Positions 38,196 through 52,807 of a stretch of 64,000 bases of DNA are shown here, in pieces; the stretch's first letter is position 1; each line of letters opens with the position of its first letter. The position numbers and the translations under genes are program-made. Below the pieces are notes generated by a model that saw nothing but the letters and a program-made list of their open reading frames with translations, did no database searches and had not been told where the DNA came from. This DNA comes from Gordionus sp. m RMFG-2023 (taxonomy: Eukaryota; Nematomorpha; Gordioida; Chordodea; Parachordodidae), in the NCBI RefSeq assembly GCF_954871325.1, contig NC_088775.1, positions 6,487,561 through 6,551,560 on the forward strand, in the 5' to 3' direction.

Positions 38196-41100
38196 GTAAT
38201 AATAATAAATAATTATTTATTTTATTTTAACTGAATCTCTCTCTTTAATTGTCTTTTTCATTCAAACCAAATTATTTTACATACATTTAAATTATAATTT
38301 TAGATTGGTCGACGATAGATGTGTTTTGCGACCGAATGCGGGTGACTTAAAAAATCCCCCATCAAAATTTAGAGGTGATATATTTTTTTCTAAATATTCT
38401 GACGATATTGAATTATATTATTTTCCAGACTGCTTATTCAAGGTTATGCCGCTAAATAGATATGCTGCTCAAAAACAATACTGGAAAGTGTCAAGAGAAA
38501 ATGATAGTCCTTTGATAAACATAGCAACAATTGATCCAGCTCTGATCAAAAAATTACAAGTTTTCACAATTTATCGCTTATATGATATTTTATATAATAA
38601 TTATCAAATATGGACTGAACCCGGAGCCGAAAGGGAGCTATCTATTTAGTAAAAATGTCCGATAATATTATAAGAACCATTTTAATTCGTTATTTTTAAG
38701 ACTTAGGGCCTCGTTTAAAGCAAGCGTGAAATACCGCGATGTCACTCAAGCGATGCGTATAATTCATCGTTAAACGATAACATCACGGTTTTAGAATCAC
38801 CATTTTTATATTTTTGAGTTTGAAAACAGAAGAATCTATAGCAAAACTCATATTTTCAAAACCGGATTTGCCCGAACCGTATATTTTTAAACAAACCCTT
38901 ATATATTATAGGAATTTTTGGCACAAATAGGAACAGGCCGGTAGCCAAGAATTTCCATTAGGGGAGAGACGAACTGTTTGTTTGGGAGGGCCAATATTTT
39001 TTGAAAGGAAACAAATAGTTAGGCACTCAGAAATTTTTTGTTATTTTTATTGAAAATTTGTAAAAATAAATATAAATATATAAAATAATACTATATTAGA
39101 ACACGTTTTTTTTTAAATTTTAACATAAAATCGAATAATTTTGGATTACTTTTTTTTAAAATATGCCATTAAATTTTATTTTTGTATCTTTCAATGACTC
39201 TCTAAACAATTGGAAGATCAAAAATGAAAATATTGAATAACTATGGGTGGTAATAAGTAATTATAATGTAAGGTATCTGCCTGAGTACCTGCCGGTGCCA
39301 GGGTCACTCAGTTATACTCCACCAGGAAAATTGGGGTACTCAGTTATACTCCACCAGGAAAATTGGTAGTTTGAAAAATTATTCATCCTCTTCCTAGTAA
39401 TATATTCGTCCTCTTTAAAAAGATCGTAGTTTGATTTTTACTTTTAAACTTACTAGGAAAATAGATATTTTAAAAAAGTATTATCCTTTTCATGTAAGAT
39501 CGTCCTTTCCATTTTTTTATAAATATTATATTAATAGTTGACGCATTAGTCTAACGTTTAAGTAATATCACATGAATAGCAGGAATTAAATCCCGCTAAA
39601 AGAATAGGTTGAGAAAAATCATAATGGAAACTGATAAATTCACCAACATTAGGGCCTTTTTATCGAGGAATAAAAAAGGCGGATATTGTTTTTTTCTAAT
39701 GGTTAATGAGCAATTTAATATTTTTTAGTTAATCTTTTTAGTTTGTTTATACAATTATTAGCTAAATAAAATTTTTAATAACTAAAATTTTTCTAAAAAA
39801 CTTGTTTTTTTTATATATTTCGATTTACATTGCTAATGGCAAATTAAAATTAACTAATAATTTTTCAAAATTTGGGGGCTGGAAGGATTTATTGGGACCA
39901 AGAATTTTATCCAGGGGCCAGGTTTTGGGGGAGAAATATTTTGGGGAGTCTACCCACCATGGCTACAAGCCTGAATAGAAATATTGCAACTTAAATGTTT
40001 TTTTCAGTTATTCGACTTATATCGTCCTTTTTGTGATTAAATATTTTTCTGGATACGGTCGGACGCCACATTAGATTTTTCTAAGTGCCAAGGTTTGTTG
40101 GCTTTTCAATTTTATGACAGGTTTGAGAATTTTCGGTTGGATAGAGATCGAAATGAACACGAACTTGTTAGATATAACAAAATTCTAAATAATATATTGG
40201 AATCATGTTATTATGCATAAATCCCTAAATACGATTAACATATTAGACCATCTTTATACATTTATCTTCCAAAGACTAAGATGATGAACACTTTTTTAAA
40301 AAATTTTTAGGGTTCCTTAGCTGACCATACTGTTGCTTGCATTATCATCGGCTTATTCAAAAAATACTTCAAATATATAATATTATAGGCCGATTCAAAT
40401 GAATGCTCTGCACTAGTTAACCCCCATATTCTTATACCCCTTGCCTTCATACGATTTTATTTCACCATCGACGCCACTGGTTTATATACCAGAACCGCAA
40501 TCGATCAAAACTTATGACTCATAAAGAAAAATATATTCTTTATTTACTTTAATAGGAGATTTTAACACCATCAAATTTTGAAATTTTGTAAATTCAATAT
40601 CGATTTAATATATTGTATCTGAAACTTTAAAAATACTTGATTTGATTAAATTTAAAACCTTTTTTTTAAAAAATTGAACGCTCACAATTATTTTATGTAA
40701 TTATTATTTTTATATCCATCTTTTTTTTTTTACCTTATACAAATTTATTATTATATATTCTTTTTTTATTTATAAATTTTAAAGCGTAAACCGGAATTTA
40801 ATTAAGGAAAATCGATTAAAATAACAATTTTAAGTTCGATAATAACATTAATGTTTGATCTTTTATTATTACTTCGAACATTTAAATACGAAAATTAGCC
40901 GGGTCCTGTCTCACGCCCCCGACCCGGTTTAACGAAATTTTTCAAATTGGATATTGCTAAATTTTAGATCGCACTTCTCGTAAAAAAAATTTATTGATAG
41001 CTTCTCAATATCGATTTAGATAAATAAAATTGATCGGTTCTGTCGAACTTCAAAATTTTAACATTTTAAACAATTTTGTTTTTACGAATATTTTATTGAA

Positions 41101-44100
41101 TGTTTATTTTCTTTATTTTAATATAATTATAGGTCAAACCAGAAATATATTACTTATTCATTTTAAAGATGAAGAAAAAATAAATAATATGCATAAAAGT
41201 TATATATAAAATGATTTATGTAAAACTTATGATTATTATTTATCTTAAACTTAATTGTAGCCTAACCTTGACTTAACTATCTATCACTTCCCCCACTTAT
41301 GTATAAAAAAATCATTATACTAAAATATTATTTTAAATTTTAAAAGTAAGCATTACAACTGAATAAATAAAATATGTTTTATAATAAACTATAGTGTTTT
41401 GATGCTACAGATATTTTTGCATTCCGGTGTATTAACTGTGGTCAACATATACATTATAATGTTTTCTGTAATAAATTTATTCAGTGTATATCGAGAAAAC
41501 AAAATGATTTTGCTTCCCTAACCCCATAATTGTAAATAAAAAATATTTTGTTTATAGTATTTAGACATATGTTTACGAATTAATCAGTGTTTGATTAAAC
41601 TAAAGTAAGGGGGGGGGGTAGGGATATTTGTCAAACTATGAATAAAATATTGATTGATTTTTAACACGTATAATTTTATAATAATATTTATTATTTGTTA
41701 AATAATTTCAAAAAGGGAGACTGTTAATGAGAATAAATAAAACCCCTTTTTTTTATTATTTGGGATCTGACTTGTTAATTTATCTTTCCCTCATTGATTA
41801 GAAAGTATCCATTTTTTCTTTCATCACCAATGTTCAATTTCAAATAAAAATAGCTCGCCACACCTGTGTACATAAAAATAACTGGGTCAGCTGAAGCGGA
41901 TCGAAATATGAGTCGCTCTATTTTAGATCTAACAAAAAAATTATGATAAATTTTCGAACTTAAAAAACTAATTAGCTCACAGATAAGGTTTTAGCTTGGG
42001 AATCTATTAAATACAGATAATACTTTAAATTCGTGTTGTAGGTATACATTAGTTAATATAATAACTTATTTTACTTTCGAATTATTGCTATTATTTAAGA
42101 AATTAAATGGGTTGTTGGATTGGAAGTCCTCCATGAGATTTCATAGTTTTTGATATTTCCTATTGTTTATTGATTTTCAGTTAAATTAATTCTTTAAAGG
42201 CAAAGGTATTATTTTCAAAATAAGCCAATAAAATTATCGAAATAACAGGTTTTTCTTAAATCTTATCCTTCTCACCTCACCCCTACTTTTGCTATAACAA
42301 GATGTATAATTTACTAATTTATAAAAAAACCATATTTATTTTATCATGATCATGAATAAACTTTATACCTCAATTTATCTTTCTTTCCCTTCCCTTCCAT
42401 TCTCTTTAAATTAAATAAATTAGGATGTTAGTATTTTAAATGTAAATTACTTACATCCATTTAAAAAAATTAATATATAATCTATAGCAAGCCGCCGAAT
42501 TGGAGAAAAAACAAAACGAAAATGAGGGTATCAAACTTTTAGGCGCGTTGGTTCAGTACGGAAATGTCATACAAGTAAATATCGCAAACTGTTAATATTT
42601 AAAAATTTTGGAGTAGAAATAGAATTCAACAATGAGTAAGTGTGTATAGAATATCTTTATTTTTTTTAAATGGAGAGGAGATAAAATGTATACTAAACAT
42701 GCACCTTTACGATGAGGAGGAGGGTAAAGGGGGGGATGACGCAAGATCGACATTAAAATTGAAGGGGTGTATAGATGCTATCGTCATTAGAATACTGGGG
42801 GAGGAGTTGGCGGCATGATGTGTGCGATTTTTTATTAGCGTTTTTTTTTTACTAATTTTGTTTGAAATTCGTTATTTTTATTTGGGACCTCTAAAATACG
42901 CGCACTATTTTCTATAAATCATTAATTTTATTATTATTATTATTTGAAAAGCTTTTGTAAATTTAAAATTTTCCCACAAACATATTAAAATATTATTATT
43001 TTTTTAAAAAAATAAAATTATTTTTTCAAATCAATATTTTATTTGAAAAAAATTTCTCTTCTTTTTCTTTGAAAAAAAATGTTTAGAACTGAAAATCTTG
43101 ATCGTTAACAATTTTATGAATAAATTAATATAAAAAAAATTGTATTTTTAAAAATTTATTATTGAAAAGTTATATAAAAGTTTTATCACGACCAACGATC
43201 ATTTACTATTTTTTTTGGCTTGAACATGATTCGAAATCTAAATAAAAAATTTTTCCCAAAATAATATTTATCTAATGGATTTGTCTGTCTATAAACTATA
43301 TTATTTAATGGTCCTTTTAAAAATGTGGGAAATATAACATTTTATTTATGCGTATAAATTTTTTTTAGCTAAAAGAAGAAGTAATTTTATTTAAAATATG
43401 CAAAATGAAAATTCTATCTCACCACATTTTAAAAAAATAGGACCATATCTAAAAAAAAACTTAAGTTTCCAGGGGCTTTACAAAGTTTTATGAGACTTGG
43501 ACACTTATGTGCATCCATTCATAATGATGCTAGTGTTTTGCAGAGCGAAAATTTTGAAATATATTTATAATCATACATACCGAAGGGGATTAAAATTAAA
43601 AATGGATGGTACAGATCCATCCCTTAAATTATTATACCTCGGAGGATATAAAACAATCTGCTGATAAATGGGTTCCAGATTTTTAGGAAAAGGTTAGATC
43701 GGATTTTGTGAAATAATCATTACAATATAATAAATCAAAGGTATAAAACTTAAACTGAGATATTCATAAATAATAAACTAGTTTTAACAGATCAATGTAC
43801 TAAAAACCAATTCTGTGAAAATAGTTATTCAAAATATATCCCCAAAATGATTGTACTTGATAATAAACCATATAGATAAACCTGACGATATTCATGATAT
43901 TAATAAAGAAAATATTCTATTATAAAAATAAGAAATTTACTTAAAATAACATTTATCTAAGAGATGAGACTTGCATGGAAGCTATTGTTTAACATGAGTC
44001 AAAATCCCATAGGGTAAATCAAAATAGTGTAAATGGCGTCATCAGCTGATTTGCATTTAACTAAGCTTAAATATGCACTTTTATGAATGAATCATTAGTC

Positions 44101-47100
44101 TAGATAAATAATTTTTACGACTATAACTTCTTTCCATGCCAAACTTGGAATGTTGCCAAAAGTAACTAGTTACTTTAAAATATCTATATATATCTCTTAA
44201 TAAATTTATTTAAATAGTAATATTTTTTTTAATGTTATAATAAATTAATTTGAAATTAAATTTATTACGCGTGCCTTTTTTTAAATTTTTAATATTGTAT
44301 TAAAGATTGACCAGACCTATGAATCAGACAGATACAGAATATAATATGAATTCAGATTCTGACTTGTCATTTGATGAGGATGACATTCAATTGATTCAAA
44401 ATGATGAAATAGAAATTGTATTATCCCCTTCTACAACTATTACCAAAAAACGGACTTAAATGTAAAAACACCTTGGCTAAGTTTCGAAAAATATTTTGGG
44501 TTTCACAAAGTGAAGGCTAGTTGCCGACTTAACGTCTCCTATATCTTCCAAAAATGTATATATCAACATCCAAGTCATCCATAGCCAATCTATTAAAACA
44601 CATCTCTAAGTTTATTTGCTAGATGTACACGTACCATAATTTTTGTTTTATTTAATATTATATTGAATTAATAAATAAACTAACTTTTTATGAATAATTA
44701 TTAATATTAATTAAGTATTCTTTTATAAAAAAAATTTCTTTTAGAGAACACATCATAACCAATCCTTAAAAAAAGGAAACTATAGATATTATAAGAAAAA
44801 TAATTCAACCACATCACATAAAATAAATTAAAACAAATAAAAATAAACTTTGGTAAAACTACAAATTTTAAAGGTATCAGCAAAGATAAATTAGGTACAC
44901 AGATTATTAAATATATGTTAAAGGGTAGTCATCCTTATTCATTACGAAGTTATCGCCCAATAAATACTCTGGAACCTAATATGAAGATAGACAAATCTTA
45001 CTTAAAGAAAATCTAAATTTATTATTCAAATGAAACATATTTTAAGAGAAATTTTATTAGAGTTCAATTGTTTGCACAACCAACAGCTGCTCCTGTTGGG
45101 TAAGCTAATTTAGATTTAAATAACTTTGACTGTCTTCCCAGGTACAGAAGATGTTCTTGTCATAAGTTAAATTTAGTGTAAATACAAGATACCGAGAAGA
45201 TCCATTTAGAAAATAATGAACTATAAGAAATCATATTACATTGCCATGCCAAAATGCTAACGTTTGTGAAATAAACTAATTAAAAGGAGATTAAATTATC
45301 AACTACCATATCGCGTATAACAAGAGGGTTCTTCTTATAAATCTCTGGTTAAAATACAGATACTCATATGACTGAAAGATGTGCAGGAAGAAACTATCAA
45401 CCTTTAAAAGAATCAATATATGCTAGTTTTGCAAAAAGGTTACATAATCTATTGCTGCAATTAAATTTGGCTTAATGGAAATTTAAAAAAAATAATATAC
45501 ATTAATGCCTCAAGATGACCTTGGGATAATTAATCACTTCTCGAAAGTAACTTTTATATACCAATTCTACTTTTTTCATATATTTTTGTTATTTTTTTAA
45601 TGTAATTCTTACAATAATTAATATGTATGATCAAGTTGAAGTATATACTAACTATTTTCCAATCATAACTATAATATAATATAAATAAAAAGGCCTTCGC
45701 TCATTCTATAGAACGGAATAGGGATTACAAATTCCCCAAAAATACGAATAATTATTTAAAAAATAGAGATAACGATTAGTAAAAGAAACATAATTTGTTA
45801 ATTTTAAATCTACAACCGGATTAGAATTTACATTTTTTAGAAATGAAGAGACGCTTGTGAAGTCCCAAATTAAGGATTTACCTAAAGATCAAGGTACAGA
45901 AGATAACAGGTTTTTTGTCCGCTCGCTCATACTTTGGGTAGGGTGGTAGGGTTTTCTAAAATATTTTCAACATTGGGCGGGTGACGAGCTGGTTAAAGAA
46001 TTTTTTAAAATTAATGGGCGGTAGGCCGGTGAATTTTTGAATTTTTTTAGGCGAAATGTGTAGAACAGGCTTTAATGTAATAAAAATAACAGTTTTATTT
46101 CATAATATTGTAAATACATTATAAAATAAATAAATAAATAAAGCCTTTAAAATAGCAGGCGGGTTAAACAAAATTTATAGATAAATAGGTGAGCGGGCGA
46201 AAGTCAGCGGGCCTTGCAGACCACTAAACATATTAATAGCTGCATGCCTTGTATATCTACCTTGATTGACTACATAGTTTTTCAGGACACGGTTTTCGAA
46301 GAAGAAATCTGTATCGTTTTGTATTAATAAATATTACGAACCTGGATATTATATATGTTAATGAGATAAAAAAAAATTGGTTACAGATTAAATCATGGAA
46401 AAATTTTCATATATTATTTTTTTTTATTTATTTTTTTTTAATATTTTTTTTTTATTTATTTTTTTTAAAATTTTTTATTTATTTTTTTAGATTGTCTGGA
46501 TTTTGGTAGAAATTTTTGAATGTTACCTTTTTCTTTCAATTGGCGTATTTTTAGATTTTTTTTTTGATAAATAAATATCGTGTGGATTTTGAAGGAAATT
46601 TTTTGATACAATATCAAAGTTTTTTAAATTTAACATTTTACCTCTTTATGGATAACATAGAACTATTTTTGTTTTTCCTTAAAAATATATATATCTATAT
46701 TATCATTGTATATATGTTATGTTTATTCAAATAAATTGATTAATTAATTAGTATACCTATTTTTATTAAATTCTTAAATATACTTTTTTTTCTAAATTCT
46801 TAAATATACTCTTTTTTTCTAAATTCTTAAATATATTCTTTTTTTCTAAATTCTTAAATATACTTAAGATTTTTTTTAAATTTAAAAAAAAAATAAATAA
46901 AAAAATATATTTAAAAAAAAATAAATAAAAAAAAAATTATTAATTTAAAAATTAATAAAAACTTGAACTTTATAAAAAAATAAATTGTTTTTCTAAATAT
47001 ATTATTTTAATAATTAATCCTTTTTTTATTTGAAACCTCTCATATTGAGCATCTTTCTCGCTCGTTGCTCGATTTTTCTGACATACATATTCATCATTCC

Positions 47101-50100
47101 TTCGCTATTTTTGCTCATCAATCAACAGACCTCTCACAGGCGCTTTTGCTTTATTATTGGCAGCATTTTTTTTTATTCCTATGGCCATCCCCCATGAACG
47201 CAAAATCTGCCTATCCTGCATGAAACCAATACATTTAACAAATGATGGAGAATTTTTTGTTCATGGACCAATCTCTAACAGGTGTCCGCATTCAAAACAC
47301 ACGCCTCTTTCTCAGATCACTTACTCGCTTCCCCTCTCTCTCATAGATCCCCCCCTAAACCAAGTAATTGGTGCCTCATTCTCAGATATTTTTCTTAACT
47401 CCACAAAACCAAGTATCATAACGAGAATAGGAGCGAGGATACAAGTATCTAAATCTCTCAGCAACTGCATATCTTCTCTTTTGCAAAATTTTAACAATGA
47501 AGAAGAATGGTTAAAATTTCTCTAAATTTCGGGTACAATACTTTCAAAATACCTGACATATCACTCCAAAAATCCTTAACTCAACAAATAAAAGAAGCCT
47601 GTTTAAACATCAACACTCATCTTCATGAGTCCCAAATCACCAGACATCCCAAAATCAAAAAAAAAATAACCCCACTTCGACAAAAAGCCTCATTGATTTC
47701 GAAGAAAATTGACAGTCTTAATATCAAAGGGGCCCTCAAACTCATTTCAACCAATGACACTCTGGCGGAATCCAATTTAGATACCTTAATTAAGCTTCGA
47801 TCAAAGCATCCCACTACAACATTTATGCCAATATTGCCCCAACCCTACTCCCATTGTGCAGCAGACTTCACACAGGAAGAAGTAAGGAAAGCAATCCTAT
47901 CTTTTCATCGGGATTCGGCTCATGGTCTAGATGGGATTAGACCAATTTTTTTACAGGACATTACCTCTCCTGTGTTCTGTACACAGGTTTCAATTCTCAC
48001 TAAAATCACAAACTTAGTCAGCAAAATCCTAAATGGAGACGTACCCAGCTTTATTACCCCCTTACTCTTCGGTGCCAGACTCATCGCACTCCAAAAACCA
48101 AATAAGGACATTCGGCCCATCGCCATTGGTTCAACTTACCGTAGATTGGTCGCTAAATTAATCGCATCTAGAATCAAACACGATGCCGCACACATTCTAA
48201 GCCCCTACCAACTTGGTGTAGGGATACCTGGTAGGTGTGAAGCTGCTGTGCACTTAACAAGAATTCACCTTGAAAATAACCCAAAAAACGAATCCCTAGT
48301 AAAAATTGACTTCTCTAACGCCTACAACACTCTTTCGCGCAACACGTTCCTACATTCAACTTGCTTCCATTTCCCCGCTTACATTTCCCCGCTTACACCA
48401 AATTTCTTTTCTCTTGCTACCAATCACCAACAATCTTACAATTCAACAAAGAAAAGATACTTTCTGTCGAGGGTATCCAACAGGGTGTCCCTCTCGGATC
48501 CCTTCTCTGTAGTCTTGGAATCAATGACATGATAAAATCAATAAACTCTTCATGTACTCTATCGCTCCACGCTTGGTATATTGATGATGGAATCTTGAGT
48601 GGTCCCTGTAGTGAAATCGCCAAAGCAGTCAACATAATTAAAGAAATGGGCACAGCCATTGGACTTTCGCTTAACCAGAGCAAATCTGAATTCTCACATT
48701 TAAATTCTAATGCTCCCAACACTCACGATTTCAAATTCATATCAAGCGTTGAATAACACATCTAGGATCGCCTGTAGGAGGACACGAGGCAATAAGCACC
48801 TTTCTTCATTCCACACTCGACATACTCCTTAAACTGGAGGACATCTTTACACTTCTTCCATCACACAAGTCCTATTTTTGCTAAAAAATTTCTTTTTTAT
48901 ACCAAGGATTCTTTACGCACTTCGGTCAACACCAATTTTTAAATATCCTATTCCTCTCCAAACTTACGAAATAGGAATAAAGGACTTAACCGAAAAAATA
49001 GTAAATATCAGATTCAACGAAACCGCTTGGGCCCAAGCAACTCTTCCAACCAAATTTGGTGGTCTCGGCATCAGATCTCCACATGACTTAGCAATAACTA
49101 CTATCATATCGAGTAGTCTCTTAACAAAGCCAATAACCACCGCCCATAATTCTAAAGAAGACCTTTCCTTAATCGTGGCTATGGATATTTGGAAAACAAG
49201 GATCAATGCTGATTCTCATCCCCCCACAACCCATAGACAGAAAGACTGGGATGCACCAGTGGTTGCTCGCTGCGTTGAAATCTTATCTAGCATGCAATCT
49301 ACTGACCGCACCCTATTCTCTTCCCTGATCAATGGTACGGGACATGAGTTTCTTGAGGCCATCCCATCTACCAATCTTCAGCTTCAACTATCCAACAATG
49401 AATTTACCCACGCCATCGGCATTCGTCTAAATTGTTCCTTCACTCACCCTCACATCTGCTTAGGGTGCAACTCGCCAGTTGACTCGAAGGGTAGACATAG
49501 TTTACATTGTCGCTCCTGCAATGGACGATTCATCAGACACAAGCAATGTAATACAATCATCCAACATGCACTGAAATCCGCCCTCCTTCCAGTCTAGAAC
49601 CAAAGGGTCTTTTTAGATCTGTCTGTAAACGTCCTGACGGGATCTCTCAAATCCCATGGAGGAGAGGCCAACTTTTGGTATGGGACTATTCCTGTATTGA
49701 CCCCTTGGCCCCATCCAACCACGCCATCAACATCCTTGACCAGAAGGAACAACTTAAAACTTCTAAATACACAGAAATAATGAACGATCAGTGCTTCATC
49801 CCAATCATATCAACCACTCTTGGCACCTTCGGCAAACTCGCCTTAGCATTTTTCAAAAACTTAGGATCACAAATCAGCAAACTCTCAGAAAAACCTCGAG
49901 AGAGTTTTTTTCTTCGTCAACGATTATCCATAGCGATTCTCAAAGCTAATTATATCAGTTTCAATGGTAGTCTTCTAGCCAAAGAGCTATCCTAGACTAC
50001 ACTTACGTCCCTTTTTCATTTTTGTTTCCCTGCGTCACACCATCTTTCTTTTTTTTTAATAGTATTATTATATATTTTTCAAACATTTTTAAATATATTA

Positions 50101-52740
50101 AAACATAAAATATTATATTTTCGTTTTTTTTAAATACTTTATATTATTTGAAAATTGAAAATACGGAAACGGAATAAAGCGCATACGCCCTCTCAACGTT
50201 GTAAGTACAACAGAGCTACGCTAGGTTTTCCTCATTTCCATCTAATTGGAAGATTTAAGTTAGGTATAAAGTAAAATATGAGGAGCCCTTCACACGTTTG
50301 TGGGCAAGCCGCACGTACTTGTACGCATAATAGTTCATAAACTATTATTTAAACGTCTGTGGGCTGGAACAGATAGGGAGGACCAAGAGAACAGCCCACA
50401 CCCAAAACCTACGGCCCTATTTATTTTAAAAAAAGGGACGGGAAGGTGCTCTGGAAATAAAATTTAAAACCTAAAATAAGAAATAAATATATGATTAAAT
50501 AAAATACAAAGTACAAATACAATCACTTATCAGTTTATAACCATCCTTGAAGATATTTTCCATATTCATCACTCGTACCGGAAAAACCGAACCCCCAAAA
50601 ATAATCCATGGATATCATAATAAAAAAAAAATAATATATGAAAATTTCCCCATGATTTAATCTGTTACCAAAAAATTAAATGATTTTCATGTTACAATGT
50701 TTATAATGTTTATAATGAATTTTACTTTGTATCGATAGATTAATAGAACAATTAATGATATCTAAATAATGGTGTATTATAAAAAATAAAGAATTTTTAA
50801 ATTATTTTATAAAGATATTATCATTATTAAATAAATTTTATAAAAAATATTTAGATTAATTTGTTTTTATAAAAAAAAATTTATGTGTTAAAATAAATAA
50901 AATAAAATTAAAATATATTAAAAAGTAATTTCATATATATTAATCCACAAGGTGGCGCTTAACAATTATAATATATAAAAAAATTAATTGAAGTTTAAAA
51001 AAATTAAATAATGATATAAACACTAATCCATATCTCTAAACCCGAATTTTGGGGCCCATCAATTGCGTTTAAAATCTAAAGAGAGGGGCCCTGGCCCATA
51101 CACCCTATAACACGGAGATGGCATTTCAGATATATATCCTTTGAGTCAACATTTATATCTAATATTATTTTGGTCATCGGGGTCGTCATTAGGGGATAAA
51201 TGAACTCTGAGAATTAATGTATACATTTGTACCAGGGTATATTATATTTATACTTTTTTATCAATCAAAGTGTTTCTAATTTATTTTAAAGCTTATGTTT
51301 TAAAATACAATTCTCTTCTTATTGAAATTACTCGTATATAAATCCGAAGAGTTTATGATTTAATTTATTCTGAATAAAATTTTGATTTCTTATTAATTTG
51401 TTTCCTTTTTCCATAATTTTATTTTGAACTATCAGCTTATGTGTATCAAGTTTTATACTATTAAATTTATATCTGGTTTTGCGTTATTTATTAACTTACA
51501 AACCAATCATATAATAAGAAAAGTTTACATAGTTTAATTTCAAAATTTTCGTCTTTTCATTTATAACACAAAAAATAGTCCTGTTTTTTGTATTATAAAA
51601 GTTAGAAAGTAAATAGTCTCGAATAAATTTCAAAAAAATTGTTGTTGTTTCTTTTTTTTTCTGCAAAGTCAAAATTTTCAAATTGGGGAAGAAATATAAT
51701 CAAAATATTTTTTTGAGAGAAAAATTTCCAAATTGGGGAGTGTCAGCCTTTGGCCGGGTTAATTAAAATGCCATTTTGGCCTTCCATTTATTCCTATAAT
51801 TTTTACATTATCTTACTTAACAAATTCAGTATTGTAATATTTTTCCAAATAGGTGATATTTTATTCTTAGTTTTAAAGTTTTTTTTAATTTATACTTCTT
51901 TATAAGGGAGTTCCTTTATCTATTTTATAAATGTAATTACTTTGATCTGATAAACGAGACAAATTTTTTATAAAATATCATCTTTATTTATAAAAATATA
52001 TTAATTTGATTTTCTGATTATCCAAAAATGTCATTTGAAATTGGAAATATGCAGGTGATTTTGATAATCGTGGTTGTATTTGTTGGATGTAGCAAGTAGA
52101 TTGTTGATTGTTTCTATTTCAGAAATATTGAATGTTTTAAATGACTAGTTAATCATTTGCTTAGATAATAAATAAAATGAGATAATAACAAAGAATTATG
52201 ATGAACTTGATTAAAAGATTCAAAAGCAAGTGCATGAACGGAATAAAATATCAAGATCGCAATAGATGTATTCCGCTAAAATATAATTGTGTTTTTCGTT
52301 TTAAATCAGAATGGCTTGTTTTTTGTGTTTGTTGTGTTATTGGATGTAAAAATTATCAAAAATTAACATCCATTAGGAAGATGGCAGTGTTGTTAAAGTA
52401 GCGAACTACTATTTTCAGTAGCGGTAGCTTTAGCGCTTAGAAATAGCGCGCTATTTCGCTAAAATTACTAAAATATATTTATAATTTTATATAATTAATT
52501 CTATAATCATAATCTTTTTATTTTATTTTATTTAATATTGAAATTTTAGTTTTCACAAATAATTAAAATTTTAAAATGTCGACAATAGATATTGATATTC
52601 TTGAAGATGGTACAGCTACAAATCATATTGACAACATAATTTCTCTGTATCGATTAAAATCATAAAATATGTGGGGGATGATATTAGCGCACAAATATTT
52701 TAAAGCGACGCCTATATATATATAGTATATAAAAGAAGGA

Positions 52741-52807
<67 letters not shown>

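Noticed and set aside
47920-49206. Minus-strand open frames inside the LINE
   Set aside because: Antisense shadows; the plus-strand frames carry all RT and endonuclease motifs.
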